The translations under genes were made by a program, and so were the position numbers. A stretch of 64,000 nucleotides of DNA from Streptosporangiaceae bacterium (lineage in GTDB: Bacteria; Actinomycetota; Actinomycetes; Streptosporangiales; Streptosporangiaceae): positions 1-64,000 of the forward strand of contig JAICYD010000020.1 of NCBI GenBank assembly GCA_025934375.1. Reading direction: 5' to 3'. The notes under the pieces are model-generated. The model had not been told where the DNA came from, searched no databases, and saw only the letters and a list, made by a program, of their open reading frames with translations. Below, piece by piece: positions 1 to 8,406 of the stretch (positions are counted from its first letter, which is position 1; the number at the start of each line of letters is the position of its first letter).

Positions 1-449
1 CCATGGCTGGTGAGCGCCAGCGCGCCGAACGGCACCGCCAGCCCGATGGCCATGGGCTGCCCGAGCCCGCGGCCGGCGGCGCTCGGCCAGCGGGACTCAT
101 CCGCGCGGCCGAGCCGGTGGCCCGCGATCAGCTGCGCGGCGATCGCGGCGACGGAGACGAAGCCGAACGCCGCCAGCGACGCCACGTTGGCCGCGGTGAC
201 CACGACCGCCGCCGCCACCGGCCGGAAGAAGGGCAACGGCACCGTCGCCAGCAAGGCGAACGTGCCCAGCGGCAGGACGTACTCCACGAACACGGTCAGC
301 CCCGTTGACCCGGCGGGGGCGCCAGCCAGCCCCGGCGCCTGGCCGATCGCCTGCCCGCACGCCGCCAGCGCGAGCAGCGCGCCGCCGAGCGCCGCCGCGT
401 GCCGGGCGGCCCCGATGCGCGCGCGCAAGTCCTGGGCCATGACATTCAT
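1..449 (-). CDS. Partial membrane protein, C-terminus beyond window
   Basis: An open frame runs from an ATG at 449 to the left edge without a stop, so only about 149 N-terminal residues are visible. They are hydrophobic, with likely membrane segments near residues 18-40, 52-75 and 82-110 and a basic Arg/His-rich loop after them. A GAGG-like ribosome site lies just upstream; ATG 440, in frame, is an alternative start. It is transcribed away from the ABC gene at 610. I recognise no catalytic motif. It could be the sensor or membrane region of a longer protein, but family assignment is not possible from this piece. Confidence 0.55.
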   Translation of the reverse strand, partial: MNVMAQDLRARIGAARHAAALGGALLALAACGQAIGQAPGLAGAPAGSTGLTVFVEYVLPLGTFALLATVPLPFFRPVAAAVVVTAANVASLAAFGFVSVAAIAAQLIAGHRLGRADESRWPSAAGRGLGQPMAIGLAVPFGALALTSH

Positions 450-609
450 TGTCCTCGCAGGCGCCGCGCGGCCGCGTCCCCCGTGCCGGGCAACCGGCGG
501 TAGCTCTCCAGGGGGACGGCCCGCCCCCGGGCACCCCCTGAATGGGACCGCCGAAGTCCGCTCTGCCGCGTGATGACCGCGCCCGGCGGCCAGCCCTAGA
601 TTTTCGGCC

Positions 610-1533
610 ATGGAAGCGACGATCGAAGTGTCCGGGCTGCGCAAGCGGTTCGGGTCGGCGCAGGCGCTCGACGGCATGTCGTTCACTGTCCTTCCCGGAC
701 AGGTGACCGGCTTCGTCGGCCCGAACGGCGCCGGCAAGTCCACCACGATGCGGATCATCCTCGGCCTGGACGCGGCCGATGAGGGGACCGCGCTGACCGG
801 CGGGGTGGCGTACCGTACGCTGCGGCACCCGCTCAGCCACGTCGGGGCGCTGCTCGACGCCGCGGCCTTGCAGCCGAGCCGGAGCGCGCGCAACCACCTG
901 CTCTGGCTCGCCCACTCCCAGGGGATGGGCGGGCGCCGGGCCGATGAGGTCCTGGCGCTGACCGGGCTGGCGTCCGTCGCCCGCCGCAAGGCCGGCGGCT
1001 TCTCGCTCGGCATGCGGCAACGGCTCGGCATCGCCGCCGCGCTGCTCGGCGACCCGCCGGTCATCATGATGGACGAGCCGTTCAACGGCATGGACCCCGA
1101 GGGGATCGTCTGGATGCGCGGCTTCTTGAAGTCGCTGGCCGCCGAGGGACGGGCCGTGCTGGTCTCCAGCCACCTGATGAGCGAGCTCCAGGACACCGCC
1201 GGTCACCTGATCGTCATCGGCCGAGGGCAGGTCATCGCGGACACCAGCGTGGCCGCCCTGATCGAGGCCGCGTCCGGGGAGCGAGTGGAGCTGCGCACGC
1301 CGGCGCGCACCGAGGCGATGACGGTCTTGGCTCACGCGGGGGCGACCGTCGCCGCCACCGCGCCGGACCAGCTCACCGTCTCCGGCCTCCCCGCGCAGAA
1401 GATCGTGGCGGCCCTCACCGACGGCCACGTCCCGTTCACCGAGGTCGCCGCGCACCGGGCGACGCTGGAGGAGGCGTACATGGAGCTGACCAGGGACGCG
1501 GTCGAATTCCCGGCAGGGGGTGCGCGGCGATGA
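610..1533 (+). CDS. ABC transporter ATP-binding protein
   Basis: This 307-residue protein is a cytoplasmic ABC ATPase of the DrrA/CcmA drug-export type. Walker A (GPNGAGKST) lies near residue 38, the signature region (FSLGMRQRLGIA) near 135 and Walker B followed by Asp-Glu-Pro (VIMMDEPFNGMDPEG) near 155, with the switch His in SSHLMSE near 190. The C-terminal 90 residues form the small accessory domain usual for this class. Its stop overlaps the start of the permease gene at 1530 by four bases (ATGA), and a second permease follows, so the three genes form one exporter operon. Substrate is unknown; the drug-sensing MerR gene downstream suggests a toxic small molecule. Confidence 0.93.
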   Translation: MEATIEVSGLRKRFGSAQALDGMSFTVLPGQVTGFVGPNGAGKSTTMRIILGLDAADEGTALTGGVAYRTLRHPLSHVGALLDAAALQPSRSARNHLLWLAHSQGMGGRRADEVLALTGLASVARRKAGGFSLGMRQRLGIAAALLGDPPVIMMDEPFNGMDPEGIVWMRGFLKSLAAEGRAVLVSSHLMSELQDTAGHLIVIGRGQVIADTSVAALIEAASGERVELRTPARTEAMTVLAHAGATVAATAPDQLTVSGLPAQKIVAALTDGHVPFTEVAAHRATLEEAYMELTRDAVEFPAGGARR

Positions 1534-3122
1534 CCGTGATTGCCCCCTACCGCTCGGGCCAGCGCCCTGGCCCGGACGGGTTCGCGCAGTTGCTGCACGC
1601 CGAGTGGACGAAGTTCCGCACGGTCCGCGGCTGGGTCATCGGCACGATCGTCGCCGTCGTGGTGGCGGCCGGGATCGGGCTGCTCGGCACCGGGAGCGGC
1701 CAGCACTTCTGCCAGCAGGTCGCCAGCATCGGCCCGGCCCGCAGCGGAGCGGACTGCGGCTTGCCTGTCTTCCGGCTAGGGCCGGACGGCGAGCCGGTCT
1801 CCGACAGTTTCTTCTTCGTGCGGCAGCCGCTGGCCGGGAACGGCAGCATCACGGTCCGGGTAACCTCGCTGACCGGCCTGCTGCCGTCATCGAACCCGAA
1901 CGGGCCGCCTGCCCCGACGCGACCCGGCCTCCAGGAGTGGGCCAAGGCCGGGATCATCATCAAGCAGGACACCGGGCAAGGCTCCCGGTACGCGGCGCTG
2001 ATGGTCGCCGGCGGCCACGGGGTGCGCATGCAGTGGAACTACACCGCCGACACCCCCGGCCTGCCCGGGATCGTCGGGCCGGCCAGCCCGCGCTGGCTGC
2101 GCCTGACCCGGGCCGGCGACGTGATCACCGGCTACGACTCGGCCGACGGCACGCGCTGGGCCCAGGTCGGCACCGTCACCCTGCCCGGCCTGCCCTCTAC
2201 CGTGCAGGCCGGGCTGTTCACCGCCTCCCCCGATGACAACCAGGAATCCCAGCACCTCGGTGGCGGGGTCAACGCCGGCGGCGGCCCCACCCAGGCCACG
2301 GCTGTCTTCGACCACGTGACCGCGCCCGGCGGCTCCTTCACCGGCGGCTACGTCGGGTCGGCCGAGATTCCCGGGACCGGGGGCTATCACCAGGCCGGCG
2401 GCCGGTACACGGTGACCGGGTCCGGGGACATCGCGCCGATCCCGGCCGGGCACGGCGGGCCGGCCGACGCCGCCGCCACCCTCACCAGCTACCTGCTGGG
2501 CACGTTCGCCGGGCTGATCGCGCTGACGGTGGTCGCCGCCATGTTCATGACCGCCGAGTACCGGCGCGACCTGATCCGGGTGACGCTCGCCGCGAGCCCG
2601 CGGCGCGGCCGGACGCTGGCCGCCAAGGCGGTCGTGATCGGCGCCGTCTCCTTCGCCGCCGGGCTGGTCAGCGCCATCGTGGCGCTGATGGCCGGCACCG
2701 CGATCACCCATGCCCGCGGCTACTACGAGTTCCCGGTGGCCGGGCCGACCGTGGTGCGCGTCGTGATCGGCACGGCGGCGCTGGCCGCCGTGAGCGCGGT
2801 GCTCGCCCTGGCCATCGGGGCCATGGTGCGGCGCAGCGCGACCGCCGTCGCGATCGTCATCGCGGCCATCGTGTTGCCGTACTTCCTCGCCGTCGCCGCC
2901 GTCGTGCCGCTCGGCGCGGCGGACTGGCTGCTGCGGATCACGCCCGCGGCGGGTTTCGCCGTCCAGGGACCGTACCCCGCCTACCCCCAGGTCACCGCGA
3001 TCTACTCGGCCCTGTCGGGCTACTTCCCGCTCGCGCCGGGGGCCGGGTTCGCGGTGCTGTGCGGGTGGACGGCGGTTGCCCTGGCCGGGGCCGCGTGGCT
3101 GCTGCGCCGCCGGGACGCGTGA
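1530..3122 (+). CDS. ABC permease with inserted extracytoplasmic lectin-like domain
   Basis: This 530-residue ABC-2-type permease has an unusual layout. A cytoplasmic head (ending HAEWTKFRTVRGW) and one membrane segment near residues 37-55 are followed by about 270 extracytoplasmic residues. The remaining five or so membrane segments run from about residue 320 to the C-terminus. The insert contains alternating beta-rich text such as WAKAGIIIKQD and SADGTRWAQVGTV, which resembles DUF1349/concanavalin-like glucan-binding folds. The head motif recurs in the next permease, so the two are probably paralogues forming a heterodimer with the 610 ATPase. It overlaps both neighbours. The domain assignment of the insert is by eye. 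Confidence 0.85.
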   Translation: MTVIAPYRSGQRPGPDGFAQLLHAEWTKFRTVRGWVIGTIVAVVVAAGIGLLGTGSGQHFCQQVASIGPARSGADCGLPVFRLGPDGEPVSDSFFFVRQPLAGNGSITVRVTSLTGLLPSSNPNGPPAPTRPGLQEWAKAGIIIKQDTGQGSRYAALMVAGGHGVRMQWNYTADTPGLPGIVGPASPRWLRLTRAGDVITGYDSADGTRWAQVGTVTLPGLPSTVQAGLFTASPDDNQESQHLGGGVNAGGGPTQATAVFDHVTAPGGSFTGGYVGSAEIPGTGGYHQAGGRYTVTGSGDIAPIPAGHGGPADAAATLTSYLLGTFAGLIALTVVAAMFMTAEYRRDLIRVTLAASPRRGRTLAAKAVVIGAVSFAAGLVSAIVALMAGTAITHARGYYEFPVAGPTVVRVVIGTAALAAVSAVLALAIGAMVRRSATAVAIVIAAIVLPYFLAVAAVVPLGAADWLLRITPAAGFAVQGPYPAYPQVTAIYSALSGYFPLAPGAGFAVLCGWTAVALAGAAWLLRRRDA

Positions 3123-3982
3123 TGCACGCTGTCGCCTCGCCCGCCGCGGCGCGCCCGGCCCGTCGCCTGGCCCTGGCCGGCTGGAGCGCCCTGCCGGACG
3201 CGCTGCACGCGGAGTGGACGAAGCTGTGGACGCTGGCCAGTACCTGGTGGCTGCTGGCCGCTGCGGCGGCGATCACCGTGGCGGTGAGCGCCGCAGCGGC
3301 GGCGGGCGCCACGTGCGGTCCCCTGGGGTGCGCGCCCGCGCAGACCGGGGCCGACCCGGTGAAGATCAGCCTGACCGGGGTGGACGTGGGCCAGGTGGTG
3401 GTCGCGCTGCTGGCCGTGCTGGCGGTCGGCGGCGAGTACGGCCACGCGATGATCAAGGTGACGCTGGCCGCCACGCCGCGGCGGCTGGTGATGCTGGCCG
3501 CCAAGGCGGCCGTGGTGGCCTGCTGGGCGATCATCGCGGGCACGGTCGCCGTCCTCGGGTCGGTGCTGGCCGGGGGGCTGATCCTGCCCGGCCGGGGGCT
3601 GTCGGCGGCGAACGGGTACCTGCTGGTGTCCCTGGGCAACGGCCCCGTCCTGCGCGCCGCGCTCGGCTCGGTGCTGTACCTGGCGCTGATCGCCTTGCTC
3701 GCCGTGGGCGTCACCACCGCCGTCCGCGACTCCGCGGCCGGCATCGGCCTGGTCCTTGGCCTGCTGTACCTGTTCCCGATCGCCGCCGCCGCGCTCCCCG
3801 ACCATGTGCTGGCCCGCCACCTGGAGCAGGTCGCGCCGATGACGGCCGGGCTGTACGTCCAGGTCACCGTCGGCCTCCAGGCCTTGCCGCTGGCCCCCTG
3901 GCAAGGCCTGGGCGTGCTAGCCCTGTGGGCCCTCGGCGCCCTCATCCTCGGCGCGGTGGTCCTGCGCCTGCGCGACGCCTGA
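3122..3982 (+). CDS. ABC transporter permease
   Basis: A 286-residue membrane protein with about six hydrophobic segments. The N-terminal HAEWTKLWTLASTWW matches the head of the preceding permease, but here the first membrane segment is followed by only a short loop, not the 270-residue insert. I chose ATG 3122 because it overlaps the TGA of the upstream gene (TGATG); an earlier in-frame ATG at 3059 would overlap that gene by 64 bases. It is probably the second half of a heteromeric ABC exporter with the 610 ATPase. Confidence 0.88.
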   Translation: MHAVASPAAARPARRLALAGWSALPDALHAEWTKLWTLASTWWLLAAAAAITVAVSAAAAAGATCGPLGCAPAQTGADPVKISLTGVDVGQVVVALLAVLAVGGEYGHAMIKVTLAATPRRLVMLAAKAAVVACWAIIAGTVAVLGSVLAGGLILPGRGLSAANGYLLVSLGNGPVLRAALGSVLYLALIALLAVGVTTAVRDSAAGIGLVLGLLYLFPIAAAALPDHVLARHLEQVAPMTAGLYVQVTVGLQALPLAPWQGLGVLALWALGALILGAVVLRLRDA

Positions 3983-3995
3983 ACGCGCAAATCCC

Positions 3996-4026
3996 TTGAC
4001 CCTCACGTGACGTGATGGCGCATAGT
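3996..4026 (+). promoter_or_regulatory. MerR-type promoter/operator with 19-bp spacer
   Basis: A -35 TTGACC (3996-4001) and a -10-like CATAGT (4021-4026) are separated by 19 bp, the over-long spacing that MerR proteins correct by bending DNA. A perfect dyad TCACGT-G-ACGTGA (4003-4015) sits inside the spacer. The predicted transcription start falls at the GTG of the regulator (4034), implying a leaderless mRNA and autoregulation. Confidence 0.72.
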
Positions 4027-4033
4027 CGGGGAC

Positions 4034-4810
4034 GTGGATGATCACCTGACCGTGGGGCGGCTGGCCGAGCTGGCCGGGGTCACCGTGCGGACGCTGCACC
4101 ACTATGACGAGATCGGGCTCGTCACTCCGTCCGCGCGCACCGCCGCCGGGTACCGGGCGTACGCCGCGGCTGACGTGGAGCGGCTAAGGCAGGTGCTGAC
4201 CTACCGGCGGCTCGGCTTCGGGCTACGCGAGGTCGCGGAGCTGATCAGCGACCCGCGCGCGGACGCGGTCGCCCACCTGCGACGGCAGCGCGAGTTGCTC
4301 GTCGGGCAGCGAGAGCAGGCGGCCGCGCTGATCGCGGCCATCGACAAGGAACTGGAGGCACGCGCGATGGGCATCAAGCTGACGCCGCAAGAGCATCTGG
4401 AAGTGTTCGGCACCGACAAGGTCGGCGGCGAGTGGGCCGCTGAGGCCCGCGAGCGCTGGGGTGACACCGACGCCTACCAGGTGTCGCAGCGCCGGACGGC
4501 CAGCTACACCAAGGAGGACTGGACGCGGATCAAGGCCGAGGCGGACGCGGTGCGCGACGGATTCGCTGAGGCGCTTCGGACCGGGCTGCCCGCCTCCGGG
4601 GCGCGGGCGATGGACCTGGCCGAGCGGCACCGGCAGCACATCTCGCAGTACTTCTACGAGTGCGGCTACCCGATGCACCGCGGCCTAGCCGACATGTACC
4701 TGGCCGACCCGCGCTTCACCGGGCACTACGAGTCCGCTGAACCGGGCCTGGCCCAGTACGTTCACGACGCGTTCCACGCCAACGCCGACCGCCACCAGCC
4801 CGCCGGGTGA
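4034..4810 (+). CDS. MerR-family regulator, TipAL-like with TipAS domain
   Basis: This 258-residue regulator has an N-terminal MerR winged helix (LTVGRLAELAGVTVRTLHHYDEIGL, residues 5-29), a coiled-coil linker at about 75-110 and a C-terminal globular domain of the TipAS class (115-258). TipAS domains bind thiopeptides and other cyclic drugs. A Cys at residue 210 (FYECGYPMH) lies where TipAL captures thiostrepton covalently. The GTG start sits at the predicted transcription start of its own 19-bp-spacer promoter. It lies 51 bases after the ABC exporter on the same strand, so it plausibly senses the exported compound; whether it controls the exporter is inference. Confidence 0.9.
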   Translation: MDDHLTVGRLAELAGVTVRTLHHYDEIGLVTPSARTAAGYRAYAAADVERLRQVLTYRRLGFGLREVAELISDPRADAVAHLRRQRELLVGQREQAAALIAAIDKELEARAMGIKLTPQEHLEVFGTDKVGGEWAAEARERWGDTDAYQVSQRRTASYTKEDWTRIKAEADAVRDGFAEALRTGLPASGARAMDLAERHRQHISQYFYECGYPMHRGLADMYLADPRFTGHYESAEPGLAQYVHDAFHANADRHQPAG

Positions 4811-4843
4811 GGCAACCGGGCTCCCCGGCGGGGGGCAACCGGC

Positions 4844-7147
4844 TTATCCGCCGGCTGCCTGCTGCCGCTCCAGCACGGCACGGACCTTCTCGGGGACGGG
4901 GCCGACGAGGCCGAGGCGCCGGGTCGCCCGGGTGAGCGCGACGTAAAGGTCGGCGCGCCCGCGGGGCGACGCCGCCTCGATCCCGGCGGCGTCCACGACG
5001 ATCACGGAGTCGAACTCCAGGCCCTTGGCCTGCCCGGGAGTGAGGACCGCGACGGGCGCGCCGAGGTCGGCCCCCGGCTCGACGCCGAGGGTCGCGGCGG
5101 CCGCCGCGGCCTGGGACGCCGCGGCGATGACGGCGACCCGCCCCCCGGCCACCAGCGCCGACTCCCGCTCCGCCATCTCCCTCAGGGACGGGATCCCGGC
5201 CTCCCACGGCGTCTCGCGGGAGTCACGAGCGGCGACGGGAGGCGGGACGCCGTCCGGGAGGAGCGCGGCCGCGACCTCCATGACGGGCGCCGGGGTGCGG
5301 TAGTTCACGGTCAGCCGCGCGGTCCGCCACCGTCCGGCCGCGACCGGGTCGAGCATCGCGGCCCAGTCGTCCGCGCCGCCCGGCGCAGTGGTCTGCGCCA
5401 GGTCCCCGACGACGGTCATGGACCGGGCCGGGCAGCGGCGCGCCACCATCCGCCAGTCCATCGCCGACAGTTCCTGCGCCTCGTCCACGATCACGTGCCC
5501 GAACGCCCAGGTCCGGTCGCCCAGCGCCCGCTCGGCAAGGTCCCCGAAGGACTCCCGCTCGGTGTTCCGCCCGGCGATCCAGGTCACGAACGCGCCGAGC
5601 TCCAGGGGCGGGACGACGATCGCGCCGTCGGCGACGAGCTGCGATACGGTCTGCGCCGCGTATTCCATCTCGGCGGAGGATGCCGGCGCGCCGCGGGGCA
5701 CGGACCCGATGGGGGCCTCCAGCGCCGCGGGGGACTGCTCCCAGGTGGCCTGCCCGGCCTCCGCCGCGTCCCGATCGGCCCGGGCCCGCCGCGCGGCCGC
5801 ATCCGACGGGCCGATCAGCTCAGCCAGCTCATCCAGCAGGGCAACGTCCGCCGCAGTCCACCGCGGCGGCCCGCTCGCCGCCGCGGTGGAGACGGCCGCC
5901 CGCTCGCCGGGGCCGAGCGCCAGGCGGCCGGGGTTGCGGTACAGCTGGGCGAGCAGCGCCCGCGGCTCCAGTTCGGGCCACAGCGCGTCGAGGACGACGC
6001 GGACCGCCGGGTGGGCGGCCAGCTCGCGAGCGTCGGCGGCGCTGGCTTGCCGGCCGCTGCCCCGCGCGGCCTGCCGGGCCAAGGCGATCGCGACCGAGGC
6101 GATGAATACCAGGCGGGCCCGGTTATGCCGCAACGGCTCGTCGGTTTCCCGGTCGAGGGCCCCCTCCGCCTCCGCCCTGGCCTCGCGGCACATCCGGGGG
6201 GTGATCCGGTAGCCGGTCCCGTCGGCCTGCACCTCGATGTCGGCGGCCGGGACCTGGCGGGTGTCCTCGACGGCCCTTTTCAGGACGCCCGCCATCTTCG
6301 CGTCGCCCTTGACGCGCGCGGCGCCGGGGTTGTCGGTGCCGTCGGCGACGACGCCCGGGTAGAGCTCCCCGGTGGTCGCGAGGACGACGTCGCTCTCGCC
6401 GAGGGACGGCAGCACCTGGTCGATGTAGCGGAGGAACGCCCCCGACGGGCCGAGGACGAGGATGCCCCGGCCGGCCAGCAGCTTGCGGTGCGTGTAGAGC
6501 AGGTAGGCGGCGCGGTGCAGCGCGACGACGGTCTTGCCGGTGCCGGGGCCGCCCTCGACGACGAGGATCCCGCGCCGGTCTTCGCGGATGACCCGGTCCT
6601 GGTCGGCCTGGATGGTGGCGACGATGTCGGCCATCCGCCCGGTCCGGTGCCGCCGCAGCGACGCCATCAGCGCGGCCTCCCCGGCGAGCCGGCCCTCGTC
6701 GACGGCGTCCAGGTCGAGGACATCGTCGTCCACGCCGGCCACGCGGCGGCCATCCAGGCGCAGGTGCCGCCGGCGGGTCACGCCCATCCGGTCTCTGGCG
6801 GTGGCGCGGTAGAAGGGCTCGGCGGCCCGGGTCCGCCAGTCCGCCAGTATCGTCTCGTGCTCCGTGCTGCGCAGCCCGATCCGCCCGATGTACAGCGTGT
6901 CGTCCTCCTCGAAGTCGAGTCGGCCGAAGCACAGGTTCCGCTCGGCCGCGTCCAGCTCGGCGGCCCGGTCCCGGTATTCCTGCGACCTGTCCTCCCGCTC
7001 GGAGTACGCCTGGTCGTTCTCGGCCGTTAGCCCCGCGTACACCCCGGCGAGCCGGCCCTTCGTCGCGGCGCGCAGCGCGTCCAGCCGCTCGTACAGCGCC
7101 GTCACGTACGCCTGCTCGGCCGCCAGCTCGCCATTATTTGACGCCAT
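4844..7147 (-). CDS. helD: HelD-type RNA polymerase-associated ATPase
   Basis: A 767-residue superfamily 1 (UvrD/Rep-like) ATPase. A charged coiled-coil N-terminus (about 1-90) precedes Walker A (GGPGTGKT, near residue 200), the DEAQ Walker B (HVIVDEAQELSAMDW, near 545) and C-terminal helicase motifs including LTPGQAKGLEFD and YVALTRATRRL. The coiled coil plus split helicase domain is the actinobacterial class II HelD layout, proteins that enter the RNA polymerase channels, release stalled polymerase and can protect against rifampicin. ATG 7147 is preferred because a candidate promoter lies at 7170-7199; ATG 7180 would add 11 residues and overlap it. It converges with the MerR gene. Confidence 0.88.
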   Translation of the reverse strand: MASNNGELAAEQAYVTALYERLDALRAATKGRLAGVYAGLTAENDQAYSEREDRSQEYRDRAAELDAAERNLCFGRLDFEEDDTLYIGRIGLRSTEHETILADWRTRAAEPFYRATARDRMGVTRRRHLRLDGRRVAGVDDDVLDLDAVDEGRLAGEAALMASLRRHRTGRMADIVATIQADQDRVIREDRRGILVVEGGPGTGKTVVALHRAAYLLYTHRKLLAGRGILVLGPSGAFLRYIDQVLPSLGESDVVLATTGELYPGVVADGTDNPGAARVKGDAKMAGVLKRAVEDTRQVPAADIEVQADGTGYRITPRMCREARAEAEGALDRETDEPLRHNRARLVFIASVAIALARQAARGSGRQASAADARELAAHPAVRVVLDALWPELEPRALLAQLYRNPGRLALGPGERAAVSTAAASGPPRWTAADVALLDELAELIGPSDAAARRARADRDAAEAGQATWEQSPAALEAPIGSVPRGAPASSAEMEYAAQTVSQLVADGAIVVPPLELGAFVTWIAGRNTERESFGDLAERALGDRTWAFGHVIVDEAQELSAMDWRMVARRCPARSMTVVGDLAQTTAPGGADDWAAMLDPVAAGRWRTARLTVNYRTPAPVMEVAAALLPDGVPPPVAARDSRETPWEAGIPSLREMAERESALVAGGRVAVIAAASQAAAAAATLGVEPGADLGAPVAVLTPGQAKGLEFDSVIVVDAAGIEAASPRGRADLYVALTRATRRLGLVGPVPEKVRAVLERQQAAGG

Positions 7148-7167
7148 CGCGCGAGCCGTGCTAGATT

Positions 7168-7199
7168 TAAGGTTAGGCATACTTGTGCCATTCTTTGAA
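7168..7199 (-). promoter_or_regulatory. Candidate helD promoter overlapped by iron-box-like half-site
   Basis: On the minus strand TTCAAA (7199-7194) and TAACCT (7175-7170) form a promoter-like pair with an 18-bp spacer. On the plus strand 7168-7186 carries an AGGTTAGGC core that agrees with the left half of the IdeR/DmdR iron-box consensus; the right half is poor (about 13 of 19 positions overall). The surroundings (7130-7310) are noticeably less GC-rich than the rest of the window. Confidence 0.35.
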
Positions 7200-7305
7200 T
7201 GCGGGCAGGATTTTTTACTCTACCACCTTTCAGCCGTTCCAGCATTAGGGCGTGTTTTAGGGCACGGGTGAGGATCTGAGCCATTCGTTGCTGGCGGCAA
7301 TGTGA

Positions 7306-7517
7306 ATGCTGGCCTTGGGCATGGCCAAGCCGGATCCGCGTGTCTACGCCCTGTCGTGCTCCCGGCTGGGCGTCTCCCGGCGAGGCGGTGCTGCTCGGCG
7401 ACCGGGAGCCCTACGTGGCGGGAGCGATGGAGGCCGGGATGCGCGCGGTCTGGTTCCGCGGCGACAACGCGGCGGCGGTCGCGGAAATCACGGGGATCCT
7501 GCGCGGGTTATCAGGGG
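7306..7517 (+). pseudogene. HAD-hydrolase remnant, C-terminal half, frameshifted
   Basis: The text starting at 7321 reads MAKPDPRVYALSCSRLGVS, then a shift near 7377-7383 moves to the next frame, which reads PGEAVLLGDREPYVAGAMEAG. Together these are motif III (the Lys-Pro-Asp-Pro segment) and motif IV (Gly-Asp) of a haloacid-dehalogenase-like hydrolase. The N-terminal half with the nucleophilic Asp is missing, and the piece abuts the low-GC stretch upstream of helD. The shift is equivalent to losing two bases in a C/G run. A similar HAD domain survives intact at 53470-54131. I regard this as a decayed gene. Confidence 0.72.
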
Positions 7518-7580
7518 CTGGCGCGCCTTCACGGGCAGTGCGTGTCGCAGGAACCTCAGCGATGGCAAGGGGAGAGACCG

Positions 7581-8393
7581 ATGACAGCAGAACGGACGCG
7601 GCAGCTAGGCGATGGCACGAGCATCCCGATGCTCGGCCTCGGCGTGTGGCAGGTCCGCAACGGCAAGTCCGCCGTCAACGCGGTCCGGTGGGCGCTTGAG
7701 CTTGGCTACCGGCACATCGATACCGCCCAGTTGTACGGCAATGAGGAAAGCGTCGGGCGGGCGCTGCAGGAGTCGGGGGTGCCTCGCGAGGAGGTCTACC
7801 TGACCACGAAGTTCCAGCCCAACTCCAAGGACCCGGTCGCTGAGCTGGAGCGCAGCCTCAAGCGGCTGGGCGTCGACCAGGTTGACCTGTACCTGGTGCA
7901 CTGGCCCAAGGGGGGCCCGCTGCGCGCCTGGCCCGGCATGGAGCAGGCGAAGGAGCGCGGCCTGACCCGCTCGGTGGGCGTCTCCAACTACAGCGCCGCC
8001 GACCTCGATCAGGTCATCAAGGCCGCCTCGGTGCCCCCCGTGGTTAACCAGGTGCAGTTCAGCGCCGTGGAGTACCGGCGTGGCCTGCTAGAGGCGGGTG
8101 AGGCGCATGGCGTCGTGACGGAGGCCTACAGCCCGCTGGGCACCGGGCGGCACCTGCGGGACCGCCGCGTGGCCGACGTCGCCGCGCGGGCTGGCCGCAC
8201 TCCGGCCCAGGTGCTGATCCGGTGGTGCCTGCAGCACGGCCTCCCCGTGATCCCCAAGTCCACGCACCGGGAGCGGATCGAGGAGAACGCCGGGGTCTTC
8301 GACTTCGCGCTGCCGGAGGCGGACATGGCCGCCCTGGACGCCCTCGACGAGACCGGCGGCACCAGCGCGGCCCGCCGCGACAAGTGGTGGTGA
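7581..8393 (+). CDS. Aldo/keto reductase
   Basis: This 270-residue protein is a (beta/alpha)8-barrel NADPH-dependent oxidoreductase of normal AKR5/AKR3 length. The catalytic tetrad is visible: Asp47 and Tyr52 (HIDTAQLYGNE), Lys77 (TTKFQP) and His107 (LVHWPK). The cofactor-binding IPKSTHRERIEENAGVF lies near residues 227-243. ATG 7581 is preceded by AAGGGGAGA at good spacing; the longer open frame upstream to 7302 runs over the HAD remnant and is not credible. It reduces aldehydes or ketones, possibly detoxifying reactive carbonyls. It stands alone, converging with the response regulator. Confidence 0.92.
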   Translation: MTAERTRQLGDGTSIPMLGLGVWQVRNGKSAVNAVRWALELGYRHIDTAQLYGNEESVGRALQESGVPREEVYLTTKFQPNSKDPVAELERSLKRLGVDQVDLYLVHWPKGGPLRAWPGMEQAKERGLTRSVGVSNYSAADLDQVIKAASVPPVVNQVQFSAVEYRRGLLEAGEAHGVVTEAYSPLGTGRHLRDRRVADVAARAGRTPAQVLIRWCLQHGLPVIPKSTHRERIEENAGVFDFALPEADMAALDALDETGGTSAARRDKWW

Positions 8394-8406
8394 GGCGTTA
8401 GCGGGG

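Noticed and set aside
5495..7030. 511-residue plus-strand frame opposite helD
   Set aside because: Shadow of helD; helicase motifs are all on the minus strand.
7102..7284. 60-residue minus-strand frame overlapping the helD start
   Set aside because: Overlaps helD in another frame, no ribosome site and no family; I considered a transposase relic but found no terminal repeats or target duplication to support it.
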